Assembly (NCBI GenBank): GCA_009767595.1
Contig: VSDK01024135.1
Span: 110,341 to 174,340 of the forward strand
DNA length: 64,000 bases
Source of the DNA: Symbiodinium kawagutii
Lineage: Eukaryota; Sar; Dinophyceae; Suessiales; Symbiodiniaceae
Reading direction: 5' to 3'
A program made the translations under genes and the position numbers. The notes under the pieces were generated by a model. That model was given only the letters and a program-made list of their open reading frames with translations, was not told the origin of the DNA and ran no database searches. Within the stretch, counting starts at the first letter, position 1. Each line of letters starts with the position of its first letter. Positions 25,562-36,096 of this stretch are shown piece after piece.

Positions 25562-27331
25562 GTTGGCGTTGATAGTTGTTTTTGATCACTCACTTAAAGG
25601 GAGACAGACCAGACATACGAACTTATGTCTCGGCGCTCGTTTGCAGATCAAATTAGATAGACAAAATAGATAATTAGATAAATCAAAAGAACCGAATGGA
25701 TCAGTACAAAGATGATGGCAGATACACCGTGGACTTTGCCTGTCCTATCATCCCCCCTTGGATCCTCCCGAGTTGTCTCCGGCCAGGGGCCCTGGAGCAC
25801 TCTGCGGGTGGAGCTGCAGACCTCGCGGCCGCACCAAGAGCCGCGCAGCTCAGAGGGCAGCGTCTCCGAGGCAGCACCAGCGGCCCGGGGTGCAGCTGCC
25901 AGGGGATCCTGTTGGAAGTACTTTGGAAACCAAGTGACAGTTGATTTTTTTTATAGCTGGGAATAAGGTCATGTCATGTCATGTCAAGTGACTTTGGGAT
26001 AGACGAAGTCCCAGATTTTTTTCGAACCAACGAAGAGTCGATCTGCTGATCGATGGCACCAATGTTGGTCGGGGTCGGGGATGCCACGTTGTTCAGGCGG
26101 CGCTGAAGCAACAACGGCTCAGCGCAGGACGGGCTTGTCCAATGGCAGAGTGGGGAGCGGTCGACCACGACCCAGGTGATGATGGGTCAATGATGGGTCA
26201 ATGATGGGTCGATGATGGCTCGATGATGGTCAATCACTGGTTTGTGATGGACAAATAGTTAAATAGCTGGCTCATGATTGTGAAGACGAGCATCAAGACA
26301 ATGGAGAAGACGAAGATGAACAGCATTATGAAGAAGATGGTCCTGATAATCTTGGCAACGATGGTAATGCCGATGCCTGTCGTGATGTGAATGGCTGAAC
26401 GTCAATTAGGGTGCATTTTCATAGCGACAATTTGCAAGACATGAACCAGTCCAAAGAAAGTGCTCTAAGAATCGAGTTGCATCAAGTATACCCGGTACTT
26501 TGGTGCTTGCGATGAATTCGCGTGATATGAGTTCCAACGTGCACCCTGAAACTATTTCCGTCCGCGTGACTCATTCAGACCGTGGCGTTCAGGATCTGCC
26601 GCTGAGGCCGTCGACTGGAGCATGCTGCCGGATACGTGCGCTACAGCGGGTGTTGCATCGATCTGTTGATGGATGGACCTCTTCTGTGTTCTGGTCTAAA
26701 TCTGCAGCCTTGGAAAAGAGATGCCCTCAAGGTTGACCATCACATTACACGTGGCTTCAGGTACTTTGACTGCGAGGCGGGCGAGTCCCCAGCTTTGGAG
26801 GACGGCAGGGGCTGGGTTGGCCAAAGGCGGCATCAGATCCGTGTCATGAAACACGGAGTGTTTGCAAGACCACTTAGGACGGCAATGTAGAACACATTGT
26901 TTGTGAGTTGCATTTTTTGACAAGCATCCTTCACACCAGACGGTAGCAACCAGTTTTCCAAACCAGTTCCCTAAACATCCTCCACGCGACTGCGCATGTC
27001 ACCTGGAGTCGTGATGCTTGGGATGTCCCCCTTTAACTCTTGGACCAGGACGAGAACGAACCGCAGCATTTCAGGTGCCTGGGCGTGAGTTTGTTTCCAA
27101 ATTCTGATTGAAGTTGGCTGAGGCCGTGCTGTTTCAAAGGTGAACTTTGAGTCGCAGGATTAGGCACACCTACGATCAAAATTCATGATTTAAGCCCATT
27201 CAAACACAACATTCCTATCAGTTGATTTTTTGCCTCATTTTTTTTGCGAAACAATATCCACTTAGTTTTTAGTGGAAGAGTTACTAGTGAAGATGGATCC
27301 CGTTCAACCCCAAACGCTTCTGTCCGAAAAG
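25562..27331. other. Stretch before the MORN exons, no firm gene
   Basis: A GC-rich possible exon lies near 25780-25915 (Ser/Ala/Gly-rich on +) and another near 26755-26850, neither with a recognisable domain. A short tandem repeat of GATGGGTCAAT-like words lies at 26176-26236. The rest shows nothing I can support. Confidence 0.3.
26176..26236. repeat. Short tandem repeat of about 13-14 bp units
   Basis: About five imperfect copies of a GATGATGGGTCAAT-like word occur in a row with single-base changes (TCAA, TCGA, CTCG). No coding function is visible. Confidence 0.7.
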
Positions 27332-29983
27332 GTACGAGTTCGAATCCGGTGCAGTGTACGATGGGCAATGGCTCAACGGCGCACGGCACGGGAATGGAAA
27401 GCAGGTGTGGTGTTGGGAGGTGTTGGGAGGGGGTCCTTGGCTCGAACTCTGTTGAGATACAGGGGATGGCAACAAACTTTCTTCAGAGCCCCAGGTAGCT
27501 TCAAAGAGGGTTGCTAATGACTATGGCTGCCAACCATCAACATTAATCAAATGGCTGAAAAATGCTGACATCTATATATATATATATATATTGATTCTGG
27601 CTGGTTACTATCAACATTGGAAATCCCATGACTAGTAGTCAATTCCCAGTACTAAAGTTTTCCAATTCTGGTTCGGAAGACCTTGACGTTTCTTCGGCAG
27701 GTGGCATGAATCACTATCAGCATGGAATCCGTAGGACAGGATAAATGTCGGACATCCCTCCCCCGTTGCTGCAGATGTGGCCCGATGGCACGGAGTACGT
27801 GGGGCAATGGCGCTTCTTGGCTGGTATGTCTCACTGGTTCTTGTGGCAGATTTGGAGTGGAGTCTCGAACCCATTCGCTGAAGATGTGTTTCAAAGCCCG
27901 AGATTTAACAAACAAATCATCCGAGCGATGAACTGAACTGGATGTGATCATTCAACCATCCCTCACCCATAGTCACCAACCATCCCTACCAACCATCCTA
28001 CATCAACCAACCATCATCCAACCATGACCATCCACCCACCATCCACCCATCCCTCCAAGGCCACGGCTTGGCCCACGGCCTGGGCCACATCAAACACAGC
28101 GACGGCGACAGCTACACGGGGCAGTGGCACCACGGCCGCGCCCACGGCTGCGGCGTGTACCGCTTCCAGGACGGCGCCGCGTGCTACGAAGGGCAGTTCC
28201 GCTGCGACCACCGGGAGGGGCTCGGAGTGGAGACCTGGGTGGATGGATCCTGTCGCTTGGAAGAAGGGAGGATGGTTGGGGTAGGTTGGATAGGGGTTGG
28301 GGGTTGGGGGTTGGAGGTTAGTGAGGGTGCAGTGTCGGTGTTATAGGATGCATTAATGGATGGGTTGATGTAGGTGAGTAGGTTTGGGATGATGGTTGGA
28401 TGTTGGCAAAAATGATGCCATCATGTGAGCTCCAATAGTTTGTTTTGCCATGCAGGTGACCCATTCAATTCTTGCCAATGATTTCTTGACGTACGATGGG
28501 GATATGAGATATGAGACAACCGTGTATCAATGCGCAAAGCTACCAGCCAGTCCACAACCTTTTCAGAGCCCAAGATGCATCTTCATAATGCAACAGTGAA
28601 AAACCAACAGAGTCCACTTCACATGATACATTTACACCAGATACCCATTTTCACTCATCTTCAGCCACTTCCCATCAATGCCCCCAACCCCTCAGATCCC
28701 CCAGGGGTTTACCACCCACCTGCCACCCCCATGGCCGCCCGGCCATCCCCACCTGCCCTGCCATGGCCCGAGGCTTCGCCGGTGGCTTCCGCCAGGGGCA
28801 GAAGAGCGGCTTCGGCTCCAACACGTGGCCCGACGGCACCGTGTACCACGGCACCTGGCGCGCCAACTGCCCCAGCGGCCCCGGGGAGTACACTCTCAAC
28901 GGAGGCGTGTCCACGGGGAGGAAGGGATGGGGTTGGTGGTTCATCAACTGAGATGATGAGATCAGATGGATGTTTCTCAACCCACCAGTTCTCATCAATT
29001 ATTGGGTGTTTTTGATTTTAACAATAAACCATTCATTTGAGGGGGTTCCCTCTTAGAGAAACTTTCACATCTATTTTTGAGAATATGCTAGGTAATTAAA
29101 TCCAGTTCCTGATTGCTGGAAGCGCAGCCCAACTCCTGATCCGCTTGTACCATGGTGTATGGCATCCAGCGATGGGCTGCGGTGTTGGCAGGTACAAACT
29201 TCAAGGGCCAGTGGGAAAAGTCGGCCCCTCATGGTGCCTTGGCACTGCATCACAAAATTATTCCTCAACTTGAGAAGCCAAAAACATTTGTGATCATGTT
29301 GAACTTTTGGATCTTCCTTTTTTTTTTGATGCAGCATGACACAACTTGCGTCCACACCTACCTTCCATTTTGGATGTTTTGTGACCTTTCTCTTGCACTG
29401 ATGGTGTGGTGCCGGCTGAAACCACTGAAGTCTGGATTAAGGTATTGGCAGATACGAATGGCCGGATGGCAAAACGTGTCTGGGCGCAAGGGAAGCGGAA
29501 TGGGTCCCTGGGAAGATGGGAAATCGCTTGAAGGTTTGAGCTCTTGAAGGTGAACATGCACAACCCCAACTGGGTCACACACGTCCAAGACTGCAACTCC
29601 AATAATCTCCAATAGCTTTGCTTGTCACGGAACTGCATCCGAGTCTGCATGGTATGCAGGTAGGTTGGGTCCATGCTTTCTTTTGGCTCAGGTACTGCGG
29701 AAAATACAACTTCGACAAGAAGGAGTGGGGGATGATCATGATGACGAGTAGCTATACATGACGAGTAGCTACTAGTGTACCAGTGAATGACACTAGCTAT
29801 TTGAAATACCAATGGATGACACTATATGACACTTAGATCCGAGGACCAGTCAGCCCTGGGGTGACCTGCCCCCTGCAGCTGTTGTTGCAGCTGCTGAATC
29901 CCCAGGAGGGCTTCGGCATCCTGACGGAGGCCGATGGCACCGAGCGCCGGGGCTTTTGGCTCAACGGGGAGCTGCTGGAGTAG
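27332..29983 (+). CDS. MORN-repeat protein, 3' part of a multi-exon gene
   Basis: MORN repeats are about 23-residue units that often scaffold membrane or cytoskeletal structures in protists. Exons join in phase: 27332-27404 (YEFESGAVYDGQW, HGNGKQ), 27775-27823 (MWPDGTEYVGQWR), 28060-28251 (HSDGDSYTGQWHHGRAHGCG), 28773-28904 (GFRQGQKSGFG, WPDGTVYHGTW), 29192-29233 (TNFKGQWEKSAPHG), 29442-29533 (GRYEWPDGKTCLG). A last exon from about 29906 reads EGFGILTEADGTERRGFW and stops at TAG 29981. One or more linking exons, perhaps near 29695, are uncertain. The donor after 28904 is GC. In the 29442 exon the MORN pattern moves from one frame (KTCLG) to another (SGMGPWEDGKSLEG), suggesting a small indel or a mis-set boundary. 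The 5' end is unknown; Q-rich and acidic exons upstream may belong to it. Confidence 0.75.
27573..27592. repeat. TA dinucleotide repeat
   Basis: A run of about ten TA units inside an intron of the MORN gene. Confidence 0.9.
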
Positions 29984-31800
29984 CGCCAGCGCCAGGGCAT
30001 GGAAGCTGAGCTGCTGAGGTGCGGCACCTTGGAGCTGGGATGTTGGATCAGAGTTCACTGGCAAGTTGAGAGATTGAAGCAGCAAGTGGACAGCAACCTG
30101 TAAGTTCACCTGTTGAATTGACAGCAACCTGTAAGTTGACTTGTTGAATTAAGAGAGCTCTTTGGGTGTTCAAGCGCCATCGCCTCCCAAGACCGTGGTG
30201 ATTTCTTCAAAAAAACAACAATTTGGAATGTTTGGCGATGTGGTGAAAGCTCCGCCCCTGGCAGCTCTGCGGGGATAGCGACCGATGGGCTCCGCGTCTC
30301 ACCGTGGGATTTTTCTCGCGACCGGCCAAGCCGGTGGCGCTGTACAAGTGAACGACGCTCCCGGGGTCTCGGAGCCACCTGGGTGTGATGTTGGGGAGTC
30401 ATGAAGTCATTGTTTGATGGAACATGTGGCTGAAAAATGAACATATGATTAATATTGATATTCATAGTGATTTCTGTGTATGATAGTTATATAACGAGAT
30501 TAGGATGCAACTGCCATCATAGGAAACAGTGCACAAGTGATCGTTTGTTTTTTTGGCTTATTAATATGTAGTACATAGTCTATTGCTATGAAGAGCCATG
30601 ATGTAACTGCATCATCGTGGGCATGAATACACACTGACATCACGTAGCACTTGAATGACATACTTGCATTTGCTTGTTCCTGATCAACATCCCGGGGTTT
30701 CCAGCAGGAAATTGTCATTATGTACCCATGCTTGTCGAATGATCATGGCCTGGGAAGACAGCTTGGGAAAAACCCAATGAGGAACTCCACACAGGGTGGC
30801 TCCGGCGCACCGCGGCATCTTTGCGCGCAACTGGCTGGGTGTGGCCACAACCTGGCTGGGCGAACATCCCAGTCAAGAGGATTCGGTTCATTCTCGGAAT
30901 TTCATCCCCAAAATTGGTTGCTTCTCAATGGCACAGTGTCCTGAATTGAACCTTTTGCTTGATCATGTTGAAAGACCGGCTTAAAGATTCGGTGATTGAT
31001 GGAAGCTGCAGGAAGGATGGGTCCACCGCCCCAAGCCAGTTGCCAGCAGATGGAGGTTGATCGGACGGAGGGAACCAGCAAAAAACCGCAAATGCAGCTG
31101 ATTTTGACGGTGGGTGTCGTGGGTCAACAAGAGGTTTCAATATGTATTCCTGCACCCCCCAAGGAACACTGAGTTGTCAAGGTAAAATCAGTGAGATAAA
31201 TTAGAGTATACTGGGTTTCAAATCAACGATTTAAACGGTTACAGCCAAGGCTAAACTTACCACATCAAACTTACTGAAAGATAATCTCTGCTTATGACAG
31301 ATTATGGACTTTAAGCTCAGTGGCAGATTGCCATGGGGGTTAGGCACACCTGCGCCTAAGGTGCGCCCATAGTAGGCCATTTGGAGGCTATGTCTAGCCA
31401 AGCTACCACTTGCTACATATAGCGAGAGCTGGACTGGTTTTTCAAGCCAACTAGAAAACCAAAACACAAGGACCACCACGTTTAACTCCATTGACCGTTG
31501 CCAGCCTTTTGCAGTTGGAATTTGCTCTAGTGACGATGTTTGTCCATGCAACCTCCGCCATGCCAGTATGCAAACTCATACAAGTGGACAGCAAACTTGC
31601 CAGGGCAATGTTATGCATTTTCACCCCATATCCAAAGTGGCTGATATGTAATCTGCAAGACGGATATGACGGGATGCGTCGGGTTTCTGATAGGTGGCAG
31701 TTCCGTGCTCAGGATCAAAAACACTGGACTGGGCATCAGCAAGCTGCATTGAAGCAATCCAAGTTCTCCAAGCAGCGGCTACTTGGCCAAGTGGACTAGC
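29984..31800. other. Region after the MORN gene, no supported gene
   Basis: Just after the MORN stop codon, a 31-bp phrase built around CAGCAACCTGTAAGTT is tandemly duplicated (about 30090-30150). Otherwise only short open frames without domain signature occur on both strands. Confidence 0.4.
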
Positions 31801-32624
31801 CTAGCCGCGCCTGCAGGGAACCTTCTTGTGCTTCTGAGGCGTCAAAGCCAAGGGCCTGGTGCCAAAAGGGAGGAGCTCATCGTGAATCTGCGTGGCATGA
31901 GAGGGATACAGCTGAGTGTGCAGGAATTGTTGGTAGGCGAGGAAGGTCTGCATGTCAGCGGTAGTTTGGGGATGTGCAATTTGGGCCACCTGGTAAAGGG
32001 AAAGCAATTCCTTTCTAGGTGCCCGGCCGGCTATGGCTGACCATGTCCTGTTCCAGCATTTGAAGCAGGATTCCAAAAGCCAACTGGCAAGCAAGAATGG
32101 AATTCTCGCGAGTTTTAATCGCCCAAACAAAAGGCTGCAAAAGTCTTGGCAATTTCATCGGAGGGCAAAGTGAAACTTTGTTTCTGCTGAGGCCGGCGGA
32201 AGACCCATTTTATGGCAACATGCTTTTTTTTTCTCTCTCCCATGGGGAATGATTTCATCGCTATGTGATGGATGTCAGGATGAAATGGAGCTGTGCTGAT
32301 CTCTGCAGCGGGCCAAAGGTCCACCAATTTCTGTGAACTACAATTGCGTCAGGGGCAGAGAGAAAGTGGCTGCAAATGCTCATGGAAGCAGCTGTATCGG
32401 TCGAAACCTGACCAACTCCTAGAGATTGTGCGGAATGATTTGAATGGCTGCCACGAAGGTGCTATGGCTCTCAGCCGTAGTTCCACCATGTTCCCCTCGT
32501 AGTCACGTCGCTGCGTTTGTACTATTCCACGGTTTCCATATCTGAGCCATGGCATGCGTGGCAAAGCCACCGGTCTTGCTGTGGCTGTTTCTCGTTGCAC
32601 CTCTTCGCGCGGAGCGGCCATCAC
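31801..32624 (-). pseudogene. Degenerate minus-strand coding segment, unknown family
   Basis: Read on the minus strand from 32624, a protein-like frame (GNMVELRLRAIAPSWQPF, ISRSWSGFDRYSCFHEHL) meets one in-frame TGA near 32349. It resumes in the same frame (HHIAMKSFPMGERKKKHVAI, FRRPQQKQSFTLPSDEIAKT) to a stop at 32115. A different frame then carries on (ELLSLYQVAQIAHPQTTADM, FLHTQLYPSHATQIHDELLP) to 31801. The pieces have natural protein composition over 800 bp, which suggests one coding sequence broken by a stop and a frameshift. It is the only notable minus-strand candidate. No family is recognised; a decayed retrocopy or transposon fragment is possible, and so is chance. Confidence 0.35.
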
Positions 32625-32841
32625 TAGGCTTCGGAATCCTCAGCACGGACCACAATGATGAGGCGGCGGTGGGGCCCTCTTACACTCTCAAGGGAAAGGC
32701 TTGACTTTGCACGGTGGAAAATAAGGAAAACACTTCTTTTGCCGGTGTCCAGGGACCAGACATTAAATTAACCCCCAAAAAAGCGATTTGACGCAAAATT
32801 GATTTCTATATTATAGATCTTAGATGTAGGAGTGTCGCTGC

Positions 32842-33078
32842 ATGCTGATCACACAGTCGCAGCCGTGGCGCAAGGCCCTGGCAACAAAGTACAAATGGAA
32901 CCCCAATGGCCACATCGATCTCGACTCGGATTTCAGGGATCTTGGTGGATACAGCAGGGACCCAAAGCGGAGCTACGATCCATGCCGCTTGGAGCAATTA
33001 TTGCGACACAAAGTGGCCATGATCGGCCTCGCTTACATTTCTTTCCGCAGAATGTTGAAGTGTCGAGAGCGGCCGTGA
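32842..33078 (+). CDS. Possible small exon or ORF, hypothetical
   Basis: An ATG frame of 78 codons with ordinary composition (SQPWRKALATKYKWNPNGHI, LEQLLRHKVAMIGLAYISF) ending in Arg/Cys-rich residues. An AG directly before TCGCAGCCG could be a splice acceptor. No family is recognised and no neighbour extends it. It could be an internal exon of an undetected gene or a chance frame. Confidence 0.25.
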   Translation: MLITQSQPWRKALATKYKWNPNGHIDLDSDFRDLGGYSRDPKRSYDPCRLEQLLRHKVAMIGLAYISFRRMLKCRERP

Positions 33079-33752
33079 ATCGCCAGCATGTATATTGTTG
33101 ACCTTTCTTGTTTTTTTTTGTTTCATTTTTTTTTGCTTCAGTCGCAGATACGTACTGACATGCGGTATCACCGGTATCGCTATGATTACAAGCTCAGTGT
33201 TCAATGTCTTCTTCAGGCTGCATCATGATTCGGTCCATGCAGGAGTTTGCAAACTGAAAACATAGTTTGCAATGGCACTGGAGGCCCGCTGTTACATCCA
33301 GTTCTCACACCTGTTGACCCTGGCACTTTTTCATTTGCCTCCATTCGTAAACAAATGGAGTTTTTGTAAAGGATTTCTCCACAGGGCCGGTTGATTTGGT
33401 CCTAGTGATTGTCCGTTTTAATCCCTGTAAATTGGAAGAACCCGAGCCTAACTCAGACACAGCCGCCGCAAAATGCTCAGTCAATGCTTGGAAACAAATG
33501 CAAACACGTTTGAGGGTAGCAGCTGCGTGCTGGTGCAAAGTAGGCACCTCAAATGCCGCGCTTGGCTTCGCCACTTTTGTCAGGAAACCTGAAATCCCCC
33601 AGCATAGTTCTATGAAGCACGGCCGGATGTCTCTCACGTGAAAACTAGGCATTCTGATGTATTATTTCCATGTCGTCCCGCTCACAGCTTCACCTTCATG
33701 TTTTTATTTTCTCTCTTCTGTAACGTAGACTCCTCACCCCACTTCTTCTAAG

Positions 33753-35831
33753 GTGCTGATGATCATAAGACGGCCAAGAAGGTTCTACTGGCCTTCCGGT
33801 TTGAAGAGGATGATTTGCAAGGTGCCTGGAGAGTTTGTTTCACCTGTTTCGCTTTCACGCTCTGTTGTGTGACTTTCCGTTTGTCCACACCGCCAGGACA
33901 GCATTGTGACTGGCCCGGTATCATTTGTGAGGGCAACTGCGTGGTTGGTTTCGAACTCGGTTCCAAGGATGTCAGGGAAGATTACCAGATGGCCGAACTA
34001 CCAGTTGATTGGAGCCAGTTTAGGGACTTGAAAGCAGTTCAGATTTCGGTGCCGCATGTGTTTGCCGACATCACCGTGTTTGCTGGCTGCTGGAAACTAG
34101 TGAGCTTGGAGGTTACAGGCTCACCAGATGTCACGGGAGACATCCGGTCGCTCCAGCATCTTGAGTACCTCGAAGTACTCCGTCTCCCAGGGGCAAATGT
34201 TATGGGTGACATTAGTGTTGTCGAGTCACTTCTGAATTTGGAGGCCCTAGATCTCAGTGACACACAGGTTGTTGGTGACATTCAAGGCTTCCAGGCATCT
34301 GTGGAGTTGAAAGAGTTGCGTCTTTCAGGCACTCAAGTTGTTGGCAACATCCGAGCTTTTGAAGCTACTGGGAATTTGATGGTCCTGGACCTGTCAACCA
34401 CACAAGTGTCAGGTGACGTCAGTGCCTTTCAGAACATGACGGACCTGGCACTTTTGGATTTGAGCCTTACCAAAGTCTCGGGTGACATCCGCGTTTTCAA
34501 CACCACAAGCCGATTGAGCAACCTCCAATTGATGTCGACGCAGGTCTGTGGAGACATTGAGGTTTTTCGAGGCACTGAGAGCCTCCGTTTTCTTTACCTT
34601 CTTGGAACGACTGTGCAGGGTGACATTCAGTTTGTGACTTCCACAAAAAACCTCAAAGAGGTTGCGCTAGACAGCACCAGGGTATTTGGAGACATTGCTG
34701 TTTTCAATTCCACCCGCTTTCCTCATATGTCTCACCTGTATCTGGAAAACACCAACGTCTCTGGAAACATATGGTCTTTGGAAATGCTAGATGGGCTCCT
34801 GGAAATCAGCTTGCCTTCCACAAGGGTCGAAGGTGATATTTTGGTCTTTAAGCACAACCGGCTTCTGCGCTTCATCAAATGCCATTCACCTGAGATTGAG
34901 GGAGACGTACAAGTCTTTCAAGACCATATCTTCCTGGAGCAGCTGGATTTGTCTTTCACCAAGGTCACTGGAGATGTCACAGTGTTTGCAGGCAAGGGCG
35001 ATCTTTTCAAACTAAAACTGGCATCGGCTCAAGTTGCAGGCGACATTGGTGTTCTGGTTTCGGTGCAGATCCGCAATGAGTTTCAAGTGCACAATGTCTT
35101 TCAGGTGCTCGACCTCTCCTCCACCCAAGTGACCGGAAACATTTGGGTCTTCCAGCATGCGAGTTCTTTGACGAAGCTCTACCTTGCAGATACTCAAGTC
35201 ACAGGAAGTCTCGATGGCATCCTTCATTGGAATGGGGATATTCAGGTGGTTGACCTCTCGCGCACACTGGTAACTGGGAGGCTTACTCGTCGCTGGCGGG
35301 GCAGCTGCAGACATCTGCGAAGCCTGAAGCTTTCAGCTGGGCACTTAGCCCAACGTTTCACATGTATTTATTGCATTATCTCGCTTCATGTGCAACTGCA
35401 TCAGCTTTGTAAATGAAAAGGCTAATTGAATGCCAAGGTACGGGAAACTAGTTCCATCATCTATATGCGTTGATTGCATTCAAATCGCTCGACCTGGGTT
35501 TCTGTACCTGCGCATGTGCAATGCCGAGGGCAGCAGAGTTCACTTTCTCCCTGCTGGTGACGATCGCATTGATTTGATGAATTTGCAGGACTCGGACCCA
35601 CTGCTGCCAGCGCTAACAACACTTGAGGCTGGTCGCCACAATCCCAGTATACCTATGAGGTAATTTGTTGCTATCAGCACTTTCAACACGTTGATCAACA
35701 TGAACTCTGCTTGTTTTCCAGCATTAGGGCAAACCCCTGGACGCCCCGGCAAACACATCAGCACTTTCCGATTCTGGATTTTGTTGTTTAATTTTTATGT
35801 TGAAGTTTGTGAAATTGGAAGGGAGGAAGGC

Positions 35832-35867
<36 letters not shown>

Positions 35868-35889
35868 GCAGAGAGAGAGAGAGAGAGAG

Positions 35890-35930
<41 letters not shown>

Positions 35931-36056
35931 AAAAGAGAAAAAGAGAAAGAGAAAGAACAAGAGAAAGAGAAAGAGAAAGAGAGGGAGAGGGAGATAGCGA
36001 GAGAGAGAGAGAGAGAGGGAGAGAGAAAGAGAGAGAGAGAGAGCGAGAGAGAGAGG

Positions 36057-36096
<40 letters not shown>

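Noticed and set aside
27332-27360. tRNA B-box-like word GAGTTCGAATCC
   Set aside because: No matching A box or cloverleaf; the bases encode a MORN repeat.
29670-29710. TTTTGGCTCAGG resembling part of the dinoflagellate spliced leader
   Set aside because: Only a short match, without the CCGTAGCCA part, and located at a splice acceptor within the MORN gene.
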